NCBI GenBank assembly: GCA_937973575.1
Contig: CALJKH010000068.1
Span: 1 to 6,409, forward strand
Direction: 5' to 3'
From: an uncultured Solirubrobacterales bacterium
GTDB taxonomy: Bacteria; Actinomycetota; Thermoleophilia; Solirubrobacterales; Solirubrobacteraceae
DNA: 6,409 bases
The position numbers and the translations under genes were made by a program. The notes under the pieces were generated by a model. The model saw only the letters and a program-made list of their open reading frames with translations. It searched no databases and was not told the origin of the DNA. Of the stretch, positions 1-5,205 are shown piece after piece (the stretch's first letter is position 1; every line of letters starts with the position of its first letter).

Positions 1-144
1 GGTGCTTTCGAAGATTGGTGTGGCAATCCTGCGGTAACCAGCGCGGCCGAGGATCTTGGCGGCCGCCGAGTCCACACGTTCGTAAGAGGCCGCTAGCGCT
101 GGCAGCACATCGAAGGTGCCTTTGGGTGCATTGAGCTGTGCCAT
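1..144 (-). CDS. hisS: Histidyl-tRNA synthetase, N-terminal 48 residues (partial, cut by window edge)
   Basis: Reading leftward from the ATG at 144-142, the frame is open to the window edge. The peptide begins MAQLNAPKGTFDVLP and continues to GYRRIATPIFEST. The short N-terminus with APKGTFDVLP, a helix containing the class II dimer-interface region, and the GY-R-I-TPIFE strand are the recognisable start of class II histidyl-tRNA synthetases. These cytoplasmic enzymes charge tRNA-His with histidine using ATP. About 48 of the usual 410-430 residues are visible, so the HisRS-specific motifs and the anticodon-binding domain lie outside the window. The ATG shares its A (base 144) with the TGA stop of the preceding hydrolase gene, and no strong Shine-Dalgarno site is visible, so expression probably depends on translational coupling within the four-gene cluster. 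Family assignment is firm; completeness of the gene cannot be judged. Confidence 0.9.
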   Translation of the reverse strand, partial: MAQLNAPKGTFDVLPALAASYERVDSAAAKILGRAGYRRIATPIFEST

Positions 145-785
145 CAGTTAACGCTCTGCAGAAACGGGTTGGTAGCTCGCTCGGCACCAAGCGTCGTAAG
201 CGGGCCGTGTCCGGGATGCACAACGGCATCATCCGGATATGCGTCGAGAAGGCCAGCGATAGAAGCAATCAGAGTTGGCCCGTCACCACCTGGTAGATCC
301 ACCCGGCCAACAGAACCTTGGAACAGCACATCGCCAGATAGAAGCTTCGAGCCTCCGTCAAAGATGTAGGTGACGTGCCCCGGGCTGTGACCCGGAGTAA
401 AGACAACCTCAATCTCCATCCCTGCGAGATTCAAGGTCTCACCGCCGGTAACGAGATGCTCAGCGTCCCAGCTTTCAAATGGGCCAAAGCCAGGCCAAGG
501 AACGAAGTCCATGATGTTGGAGAGCACCTGCTTTTCGATCTCGGGGCACCACACTTCCGCGCCAGTGGCCTTGGCAACCGGCGCAACGGCTCCAACATGA
601 TCGAAATGGGTATGGGTTAGAAGAATTGCCTTGCATGTAGCTCCGGTGTCAGCAATTGCTGCGAGGAGGACATCCGCCTCGTCGCCTGGATCAATGATCA
701 CGCACTCGTCGCCGGTTGGACCAACAACGATGTAGGAGTTCTCCTGAACTGGGCCAACCGTAAACCCGTGAACCTGAACCGTCAT
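144..785 (-). CDS. Metallo-beta-lactamase-fold hydrolase, glyoxalase II-like (213 aa)
   Basis: This is a single-domain MBL-fold protein. The metal-binding motif T-H-T-H-F-D-H lies at residues 57-63 (H58, H60, D62, H63). Next come PGHSPGH at 131-137 (H133 the expected ligand), the bridging aspartate in SGD (D152), and the last histidine in HPGHGP (H193). All ligands of a binuclear zinc/iron site are therefore present. An N-terminal NSY-V segment and the D-PGD loop (32-35) match glyoxalase II/YcbL-type enzymes, which hydrolyse thioesters such as hydroxyacyl-thiol conjugates. The protein lacks the long C-terminal helical glutathione-binding domain of classical GloB, so the true substrate is unknown and may be another thiol conjugate. 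The start ATG overlaps the stop of the upstream gene as ATGA (782-785), with a GGAGG-like site at 796-800 about 10 bases ahead. The stop overlaps the hisS start. An MBL gene just before hisS is also seen in mycobacteria. No signal peptide is seen, so it is probably cytoplasmic. Confidence 0.9.
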   Translation of the reverse strand: MTVQVHGFTVGPVQENSYIVVGPTGDECVIIDPGDEADVLLAAIADTGATCKAILLTHTHFDHVGAVAPVAKATGAEVWCPEIEKQVLSNIMDFVPWPGFGPFESWDAEHLVTGGETLNLAGMEIEVVFTPGHSPGHVTYIFDGGSKLLSGDVLFQGSVGRVDLPGGDGPTLIASIAGLLDAYPDDAVVHPGHGPLTTLGAERATNPFLQSVN

Positions 786-1156
786 TTTCCAGCAGCCTCC
801 GCCTTCTTGCGCTGCCTACGTCGGTAGATCCAAAGGTCGGTGTAGTAACCCAGCGGCGTGTATAGAGCGATCATCAGGATCGAAATAACCGCAGATGCTG
901 TGGGTGGACGCTTAAGGAACAAGTACAGAAGCCCAAAGAAGACTCCGGAGGCGAGGACAGCTCGAACCGCAGCGTTACGCCAAGTTGGTGGAAGGTCGTA
1001 CTTGTTGACCCGCTGCGACGGCGTTGCGGACGCCTTACCCGCCTTGCCAGCTTTCTCGTCGCTTGTTGGCTTGCGGCCCGTACGGCCGCGCGACTCAACC
1101 ATCCCGGCAGCGTTGCCGCGGTGCTTGGACTTGCGCTTTTTGCTCTTGCTGGCCAT
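782..1156 (-). CDS. Small basic two-helix membrane protein, unknown function (124 aa)
   Basis: I do not recognise the family. From the ATG at 1156 the protein has a strongly basic, probably disordered N-terminal half: a Lys/Arg cluster at residues 4-13, then Gly/Lys/Ala-rich sequence to about residue 50. A conserved-looking NKYDLPPTWR segment follows (51-60). There are two hydrophobic helices, about 63-81 and 87-109, separated by a short K-R-P-P turn. The C-terminus is basic (RRRQRKK, 112-118). Two helices with positive charge at both ends predict a hairpin with both termini in the cytoplasm. A TTG at 1186 would add ten residues, but it lies inside the upstream gene and its GGAGGG touches the codon, so I chose the ATG that overlaps the upstream stop as TAATG (1158-1154). 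The gene end overlaps the next start by four bases. Strict packing into the hisS cluster argues that it is a real gene. Confidence 0.8.
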   Translation of the reverse strand: MASKSKKRKSKHRGNAAGMVESRGRTGRKPTSDEKAGKAGKASATPSQRVNKYDLPPTWRNAAVRAVLASGVFFGLLYLFLKRPPTASAVISILMIALYTPLGYYTDLWIYRRRQRKKAEAAGK

Positions 1157-2043
1157 TAGGTAGTGATCCCGTGGAACCTTAGACAACCCTCCACCGACTT
1201 CATGGTGGGATCAAAATCCGGCATCTCTAGATCACGAGGTATCGCAGCAATGTAGCGCTCGGGAGCGAGCCCGATTAGTTCACCAGCAATCACTTCGTGC
1301 CGGCTGGAAGCGAACTGCGTGACTGCGTCGATCCCCGCCTCGTCAGGACGCTCAAGATTGAACGAGAGCTGAACGAAGCCCTGATCCTTAAGTTCGAAGG
1401 CAAGGGCCTTCACGCCTGGTAGCCCCCTCTCGCCGCCGTCCCTCATCAGCGAGGCTGTATGACGGGCTTCCTCAAGCGTCGCGGAATAGCCAAGTCGAAG
1501 ATTGAATGCGACTAGGGGTGGCCGCGCGGCGACAAGTACTGCGCCGACCTCCGCGGAGGGCACCGCAGGCCCAAAGTCTGGACTCACTAGCCCTGATGCC
1601 ACACGACTCCTCAGACCACTGATACCACCGGAGCGAAGCTCCGCTCTGCTTCGGCCGCCAGCGAGTAATCCGTAAAGGAACACGCTCGCACCAGCGCGCC
1701 CCAGACCTCCTGCCGCGCTCAGGGCGGCCGCAGCTGCAGCTCCTCGCTGCGAGTCTGCGAGATACACGAAGGGGGCTACATCGAGCGCTCCGACATGAGG
1801 GTGGACACCGGAGCCCTCCCCCAAGTCAATTCCCGACGCAGCAACCCGCCACCCGGCAACGATCGCGCTGCTTAGAACAGCCTGACTACCAGCCAGAGTA
1901 TGAACACTGCGGCCGTGGTCTGAATCTGAAGTCTGATCAAGAACGATCGCGCCTTCAGCACGGTAGGCCTCGGCAACAGCATCCACGAGGTTCAAGTCCG
2001 AACCCTCGGAGATGTTGGGAATCGCTAGAAGGACCTCAGACAC
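1156..2043 (-). CDS. ftcD: Stand-alone glutamate formimidoyltransferase-like protein (295 aa)
   Basis: The protein matches the formiminotransferase part of FTCD, which moves the formimino group between formiminoglutamate and tetrahydrofolate in histidine degradation. Visible landmarks are IPNISEG (8-14), the DHGRSVHTLAG block (42-52), GVHPHVGALDVAPF (79-92) with the catalytic-type histidine at H81 (equivalent to His82 of the mammalian enzyme), PDFGP (155-159), PPLVAFNLRL (175-184) and QLSFNL (225-230). It ends near residue 295, so the cyclodeaminase domain is absent. The usual HPR of animal enzymes reads HPH, and the usual HNR reads HGR, so activity on the canonical substrate is probable but not certain. 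The start is GTG at 2043-2041: an in-frame TAA lies four codons upstream, and the first strand (EVLLAIPN) needs nearly all of the N-terminus. No Shine-Dalgarno site is seen; see the promoter entry at 2044-2065. It heads the minus-strand cluster ending in hisS. Confidence 0.85.
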   Translation of the reverse strand: MSEVLLAIPNISEGSDLNLVDAVAEAYRAEGAIVLDQTSDSDHGRSVHTLAGSQAVLSSAIVAGWRVAASGIDLGEGSGVHPHVGALDVAPFVYLADSQRGAAAAAALSAAGGLGRAGASVFLYGLLAGGRSRAELRSGGISGLRSRVASGLVSPDFGPAVPSAEVGAVLVAARPPLVAFNLRLGYSATLEEARHTASLMRDGGERGLPGVKALAFELKDQGFVQLSFNLERPDEAGIDAVTQFASSRHEVIAGELIGLAPERYIAAIPRDLEMPDFDPTMKSVEGCLRFHGITT

Positions 2044-2065
2044 AGGTTGAGGTTAACCTCTCTCC
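2044..2065. promoter_or_regulatory. Palindromic bidirectional promoter between divergent leaderless starts
   Basis: The only DNA between the GTG at 2043 (minus) and the ATG at 2066 (plus) is 22 bases long. It contains the perfect 12-base palindrome GAGGTTAACCTC (2049-2060). Each strand of the palindrome reads TAACCT, matching the TANNNT form of the -10 element: plus-strand box 2054-2059, minus-strand box 2055-2050. On each strand exactly six bases separate the box from the first base of the start codon, so both transcripts would begin on their start codons. Neither gene has a Shine-Dalgarno site, which fits leaderless mRNA. I see no convincing -35 hexamer in either direction. The palindrome could instead, or also, bind a dimeric regulator. 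The symmetry and spacings are seen directly; promoter function is inferred. Confidence 0.6.
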
Positions 2066-2362
2066 ATGAAAATTTACGTGTGTTACGGAACCTGGGTTAA
2101 AGACCCGATGAACAACCTCAGGGGCAAAAAGCATGTTTGCGGAGCCGCTCACGAAGCAGTCGTCGAAGCCGGCTACGAGCCGGAGGTCGTAAAGGCCTAT
2201 GGATTCGGTCCGCTTCCCGACTGGATGAACTCCACCAGGGGTCGCCGTGAGGTGCGCGCGATGACTGGAAACAACTGGGTCCCGCTCCTCGTTACAGACG
2301 ATGGTGAGCACATCCAGGGCTCACAGCGGATCATCGACTGGGCCGCGGCCCACCCCGCCTAG
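2066..2362 (+). CDS. Thioredoxin-fold protein, GST N-terminal domain-like (98 aa)
   Basis: This is a small single-domain protein. The first strand KIYVCYG (2-8) is followed by a loop and a helix starting at C25 (HVCGAAHEAVVEAGY). A second strand, PEVVKAYGFG, follows. NNWVPLLV (69-76) carries the cis-proline expected before strand 3 of a thioredoxin fold, then DDGEHIQGSQRIIDW (78-92) resembles the glutathione-site turn and last helix of GST N-terminal domains. The all-helical C-terminal GST domain is missing, so the product is closer to a glutaredoxin-sized protein. C25 sits where the glutaredoxin/GST nucleophile would be, with only one cysteine there (CGAA rather than CxxC); C6 lies in strand 1. 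Its partner thiol and substrate are unknown. The ATG at 2066 is right because strand 1 begins at residue 2; a later ATG at 2108 would delete it. There is no Shine-Dalgarno site and leaderless expression is likely. The tRNA gene follows 38 bases downstream on the same strand. Confidence 0.8.
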   Translation: MKIYVCYGTWVKDPMNNLRGKKHVCGAAHEAVVEAGYEPEVVKAYGFGPLPDWMNSTRGRREVRAMTGNNWVPLLVTDDGEHIQGSQRIIDWAAAHPA

Positions 2363-2374
2363 CCCTAAATCGTT

Positions 2375-2394
2375 TGCAGCACTAGACTGCTGCA
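2375..2394. repeat. 7-base inverted repeat around the tRNA promoter box
   Basis: TGCAGCA (2375-2381) and TGCTGCA (2388-2394) are perfect inverted copies separated by six bases. The repeat lies between the stop of the thioredoxin-fold gene (2362) and the tRNA gene (2401). It could form a short hairpin at the end of the upstream transcript, but no T-run follows (the next bases are TCCCCC), so it does not look like a normal intrinsic terminator. Its loop and right arm contain the likely tRNA -10 box, so an operator role is equally possible, as is chance. Confidence 0.35.
2383..2388 (+). promoter_or_regulatory. Probable -10 box for the CAU tRNA gene
   Basis: TAGACT fits TANNNT and lies 12 bases before the first base of the tRNA. 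A start about seven bases after the box (near 2395) would leave a 5-6 base leader for RNase P to remove, as is usual for tRNA genes. No clear -35 hexamer is visible at the right distance. The tRNA might also be reached by read-through from the gene upstream. Confidence 0.4.
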
Positions 2395-2400
2395 TCCCCC

Positions 2401-2474
2401 GCCGGAGTAGCTCAGTTGGTTAGAGCAGCGGAATCATAATCCGCGTGTCGGGGGTTCGAGTCCCTCCTCCGGCA
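2401..2474 (+). tRNA. tRNA with CAU anticodon (elongator Met or lysidine-modified Ile2)
   Basis: A complete 74-base cloverleaf can be folded by eye. The acceptor stem GCCGGAG pairs with CTCCGGC at all seven positions. The D stem is GCTC/GAGC with an AGTTGGTTA loop. The anticodon stem GCGGA/TCCGC closes a seven-base loop ATCATAA, giving anticodon CAT (2434-2436). The variable region has five bases. The T stem GGGGG/CCCTC (one G-U pair) closes TTCGAGT. The discriminator base is A (2474). CCA is not encoded; TTT follows, so nucleotidyltransferase must add the tail. It is not initiator tRNA, because the anticodon stem lacks the GGG/CCC pairs and the acceptor begins with a paired G-C. A CAU anticodon here means either elongator tRNA-Met or tRNA-Ile2, whose C34 is changed to lysidine by TilS. 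I lean to Met but cannot settle it by eye. Confidence 0.93.
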
Positions 2475-2477
2475 TTT

Positions 2478-5054
2478 TCACTTTCTCTTAAACGGGTTCT
2501 TTACCCCGGGGAAGGTGGCCTTGAGGCGAGCGAAGACTCGGCTCATCCTGCCTTCTTTGCCCGTGTCTAGATCCTCGCCTGGCTCACCAGGGCCAACAGC
2601 CCAATCGGGAATCGGGAGATCTCTGCCAATTCGGTTCTCAATCCAAGCCCGTGGCCTCCAGCCACGGTGCCCACCGATAACCATCAGCAGCATCAGCGTG
2701 AGACCAAGAACCGTCAGCACCAGACCGTTCCAGAAGGGAGCCGCGGAGTAGGTGAAAACGACAGTGTGCTTTCCAGGCGGAATTGAGATCCCCTGAATTG
2801 CGAAATTCGTCGGCTTCACGGCTACTTGCTTTCCATCCACCTCCGCCTCCCATTGCGGAGTCCAAGCGTTACCAACGACCAGCCAGCCACCAGGACCGGA
2901 TGGCACATCGACTGTCATCTGACGGTTCGAATCCCACTTGGCAACAGCACTCCGGTAGCTGGTTCCGGCTCCAACGATCCCCGGGCTGCCGAGAGGTACA
3001 TAGGCAAACTGCCGAGGCTTGAGCTTGTTCCCAGCCATCTGCGCCAATGAGAACAGGGCCGGTGTCCGCCTAACACGTGGGACGATGAACGCCCGCGGCA
3101 TTGCGAACGCGTCTTGGTAGACGACAGCGTCAGGGCCTCTGTAGACCTCTTTGAAACCAGGAATTGAGTAGCGAGCGTATGGCCGGCTCAGGTAATAACG
3201 AACATTCATCATCCGCAGCAGGTTGAGAGATTGGGCACGCCGCGGATTTGGAGCGCCCGGAAGCCGCTCTAGATACCCGGGCTGGTCCAATGCCTTGGTC
3301 GCGAAGTTCACCCAGCGCCTCGAGATCGGTGGGTCATGGCCCTCGAGCGACTCAAGGCCGTACATGGCGGTGGCGTTCGACTGCATCAATGTGGATTCAA
3401 CGCCGACACGAATCGTCCCGACCCGGAATGTCCCAGGCTGCTTCTGGAGGAACTGGATCGACGGCGGCGTTGCTGGGTGCGCAAGAGACGGTGGCAACCA
3501 GACATTGAGAGTTGAGAGGTAGGCAAGCTGCCCGACGCAAAGGACGAGCGTCGCCCCAACCGCCCATCGCTCCTTGACCCGTCCGAACAGCCAGAGCACT
3601 GCCCCCGTGAGGAGGAGGACGGCGCCCAGACGGGCAATCGCGAGGTCATTGACCGTGCGCGAAGGCCCGTAGGTGACATCTAGGCCGAGCTCAATCCCAA
3701 GCAGGCCCACACCGACGACGAACGGAATGCCAACCCAGCAAGCGATTGCCCTGAGCGAAAGCCCCCGCCGCAACAGTGACTGGACAGCAGCACCAGCCCC
3801 AATCGCGCCAGCCGCGGCGATATAGACATAGACACGTTGAACAATCACAGTGTCAAGCGGTGGAATCTTGAGAAGGAGCGCTGCCGGGAATATCCCGAAC
3901 ATCAGGATCGCTGAAACTGCCGCCACCGCTGCCATTGCCTTGGTGGTCGCGAGAGACCTAAGGCGCCAGAGGGCGATCAACGCGAGGATCAGCGCCCCAA
4001 TCCCGAAGTCGACGAGGGTCGATGTGAAAAGGAAGTTCAGGCGCGAGACATTCGGCCAGTTGTCTGCCCGACCAAACAGATCAGGCATGAGGTAGAGAAT
4101 CGAGTCCCAAGGAGAGAGTGGTGAACGGCTTTGGTACTTGTGGCTGATTCGCTCAATTGAGAGGTCGTACGCTGGGTAGAACGGCAGAATCGCCACCCCG
4201 GCGATCAACGCTCCGAGGCCGTGGGCCATTAACCACATCACCATCTTGCGGATCCCAACCATCGCCGTCGCGCGCCGGGATTTATCCGCTAGGAGCACTG
4301 TGCCTGCGTATGTGAATGCGGCTGCGCTGTTGAGGATTGCGGACTCCGGATGGCCAGCCAGAATCTCCAGGCCAATAACTAGCCCAACCCAACCAAAGTC
4401 CCGCCACCGCCCGGATTTAGTCAGCCTGTCCGTTGCGAACAGCAGCCAGCCCAGCAGTGCAAACACCATTGAGTGTGGCCACTGAAGCCACCCAAGCATT
4501 GGCGCGGAGAGCATGAAGACAGTTCCAGCAACAAGGGCGCCCGAGCGTCTGATTCCCACCCCTCGCGCGAAGGCGAAAATGCCCATAGCCGCGATCAAGA
4601 GGTTCAGAAGACACATTGGCCCCCATGCCCAATCGAGCGGGAAGATGAGCCCTATCCAGACCAATGGGTAGGCAAGTGCCGACTGCTGGTCTCCCAACAT
4701 GACGTGGCCGCCGTACGAGTATGGGTTCCAGAGGGGAAGTTCGCCCGACTTAACCATCTTCTCGGCCGCGTAACGCAACGGGTAGAAGGTGTGGGCCTCA
4801 TCTCCCTCATTGGCCAAGATTGGCTGTGCCAGCTCAGGTGGCTGAAGTCCATGCCATGGCCACTCGGCCCAGAGCATGTGCTGCTGGCTTAGCTGCTTAC
4901 CCATCAGCATTGGGTTGAAGAAGATGATCAGGATCAGCCCGAACACGAGCGACGCTGAGAGATAGGGCCGCCTGTCAGACCACGAGCAGAGCCGACTCCA
5001 ACGCTCGGCTGGAGTGGTTCCCGGCTGACTTGAAGAGACTTCGCTCACAGCCAC
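2478..5054 (-). CDS. YfhO-family polytopic membrane protein, GT-C glycosyltransferase-like (858 aa)
   Basis: A large integral membrane protein with roughly a dozen or more hydrophobic helices. Helix 1 is about residues 31-48, and several helices fall between about 126 and 515. The extracytoplasmic block after helix 1 carries EGDEAHTFYPLRYAAEKM (83-100), then SGELPLWNPYSYGGH (103-117) and GDQQSALAYPL (121-131), the signature of YfhO-type proteins. The acidic ED-type residues of this loop fit a GT-C glycosyltransferase active site. A C-terminal outside domain (about 719-772) has the W-VVGNAWTPQWEAEVDG and PPGKHTVVFTY motifs usual for the family, then a final helix (773-793). Characterised relatives in Firmicutes add sugar to cell-wall polymers; the substrate here is unknown. 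A 65-residue polar tail (794-858) follows the last helix. The start is GTG 5054, but GTG 5048 (third codon) fits the upstream -10 box better. The gene converges on the tRNA, leaving only three bases between them. Confidence 0.85.
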   Translation of the reverse strand: MAVSEVSSSQPGTTPAERWSRLCSWSDRRPYLSASLVFGLILIIFFNPMLMGKQLSQQHMLWAEWPWHGLQPPELAQPILANEGDEAHTFYPLRYAAEKMVKSGELPLWNPYSYGGHVMLGDQQSALAYPLVWIGLIFPLDWAWGPMCLLNLLIAAMGIFAFARGVGIRRSGALVAGTVFMLSAPMLGWLQWPHSMVFALLGWLLFATDRLTKSGRWRDFGWVGLVIGLEILAGHPESAILNSAAAFTYAGTVLLADKSRRATAMVGIRKMVMWLMAHGLGALIAGVAILPFYPAYDLSIERISHKYQSRSPLSPWDSILYLMPDLFGRADNWPNVSRLNFLFTSTLVDFGIGALILALIALWRLRSLATTKAMAAVAAVSAILMFGIFPAALLLKIPPLDTVIVQRVYVYIAAAGAIGAGAAVQSLLRRGLSLRAIACWVGIPFVVGVGLLGIELGLDVTYGPSRTVNDLAIARLGAVLLLTGAVLWLFGRVKERWAVGATLVLCVGQLAYLSTLNVWLPPSLAHPATPPSIQFLQKQPGTFRVGTIRVGVESTLMQSNATAMYGLESLEGHDPPISRRWVNFATKALDQPGYLERLPGAPNPRRAQSLNLLRMMNVRYYLSRPYARYSIPGFKEVYRGPDAVVYQDAFAMPRAFIVPRVRRTPALFSLAQMAGNKLKPRQFAYVPLGSPGIVGAGTSYRSAVAKWDSNRQMTVDVPSGPGGWLVVGNAWTPQWEAEVDGKQVAVKPTNFAIQGISIPPGKHTVVFTYSAAPFWNGLVLTVLGLTLMLLMVIGGHRGWRPRAWIENRIGRDLPIPDWAVGPGEPGEDLDTGKEGRMSRVFARLKATFPGVKNPFKRK

Positions 5055-5060
5055 AAGGTA
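5055..5060 (-). promoter_or_regulatory. Probable -10 box for the YfhO-like gene
   Basis: On the minus strand, bases 5060-5055 read TACCTT, a match to TANNNT. They touch the first possible GTG start (5054). Six bases separate the box from the second in-frame GTG at 5048, the same spacing as in the palindromic promoter at 2044-2065. This favours a leaderless transcript starting at 5048. No Shine-Dalgarno site precedes either GTG, and no good -35 is visible. Confidence 0.35.
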
Positions 5061-5077
5061 GTGCGGTTTTCCCGCAC
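5061..5077. repeat. 6-base inverted repeat in the divergent intergenic region
   Basis: GTGCGG (5061-5066) and CCGCAC (5072-5077) are perfect inverted copies with a five-base spacer. They directly abut the likely -10 box of the YfhO-like gene and occupy its -35/-10 spacer, a position where a bound protein could affect transcription. The remainder of the 151-base region between the two divergent genes (5078-5192) shows nothing else that I recognise. Confidence 0.3.
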
Positions 5078-5192
5078 CACCCGCAGTTGCCGATCAGAAA
5101 TCAAGTTGCGCTCACACATTCAGCGCTCAGTCTGACAGCCGGGTCAGAGGTCCGCTGTTGGAAGAAGTGCGCGAGAGGTACCCCCTGCGGGC

Positions 5193-5198
5193 TAACCT
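5193..5198 (+). promoter_or_regulatory. Probable -10 box for the FtsH-like gene
   Basis: TAACCT at 5193-5198 is identical to the two boxes in the palindrome at 2049-2060, and seven bases separate it from the ATG at 5206. The nearest purine-rich stretch (GAGAGG, 5174-5179) is too far upstream to act as a ribosome site, so a leaderless transcript is likely. No clear -35 hexamer is visible. Confidence 0.4.
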
Positions 5199-5205
5199 AC
5201 GCCGA

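Noticed and set aside
858..1163. Plus-strand 101-codon frame (858-1163) and minus-strand 74-codon frame (874-1098) over the small membrane protein
   Set aside because: The minus-strand frame used for the annotation is overlapped exactly by the stops and starts of its neighbours, and its protein has coherent helices. The others are low-complexity shadows.
1157..1186. Upstream TTG start (1186) for the small membrane protein, adding ten residues
   Set aside because: The GGAGGG motif directly touches the TTG, leaving no room for ribosome spacing, and the start would sit deep inside the upstream gene. ATG 1156 gives the usual stop/start overlap.
1627..1655. Short inverted repeat GGAGC-GAA-GCTCC and neighbouring similar sequence within the formimidoyltransferase gene
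   Set aside because: It lies within a coding region of ordinary composition and is explained by codon usage in a GC-rich gene; no regulatory context is visible.
2036..2311. 91-codon minus-strand frame opposite the thioredoxin-fold gene
   Set aside because: It covers the divergent promoter and lies antisense to a gene with clear fold motifs; the peptide has no recognisable features.
2375..2394. Intrinsic terminator after the thioredoxin-fold gene
   Set aside because: The inverted repeat is short and is followed by TCCCCC rather than a T-run, so it is recorded only as a repeat.
2401..2474. Initiator tRNA-fMet
   Set aside because: The anticodon stem lacks the three G-C pairs (GGG/CCC) and the first acceptor pair is a normal G-C, both against initiator identity.
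4473..4892. 139-codon open frame on the plus strand opposite the YfhO-like gene
   Set aside because: It is entirely antisense to a well-supported membrane protein gene, has no recognisable motif, and has the composition expected of a GC-rich shadow frame.
5158..5205. Upstream TTG/GTG starts (5158, 5167) for the FtsH-like protein
   Set aside because: They would add a charged segment unlike the rest, have no ribosome site at proper distance, and would place the TAACCT promoter-like box inside the coding region.
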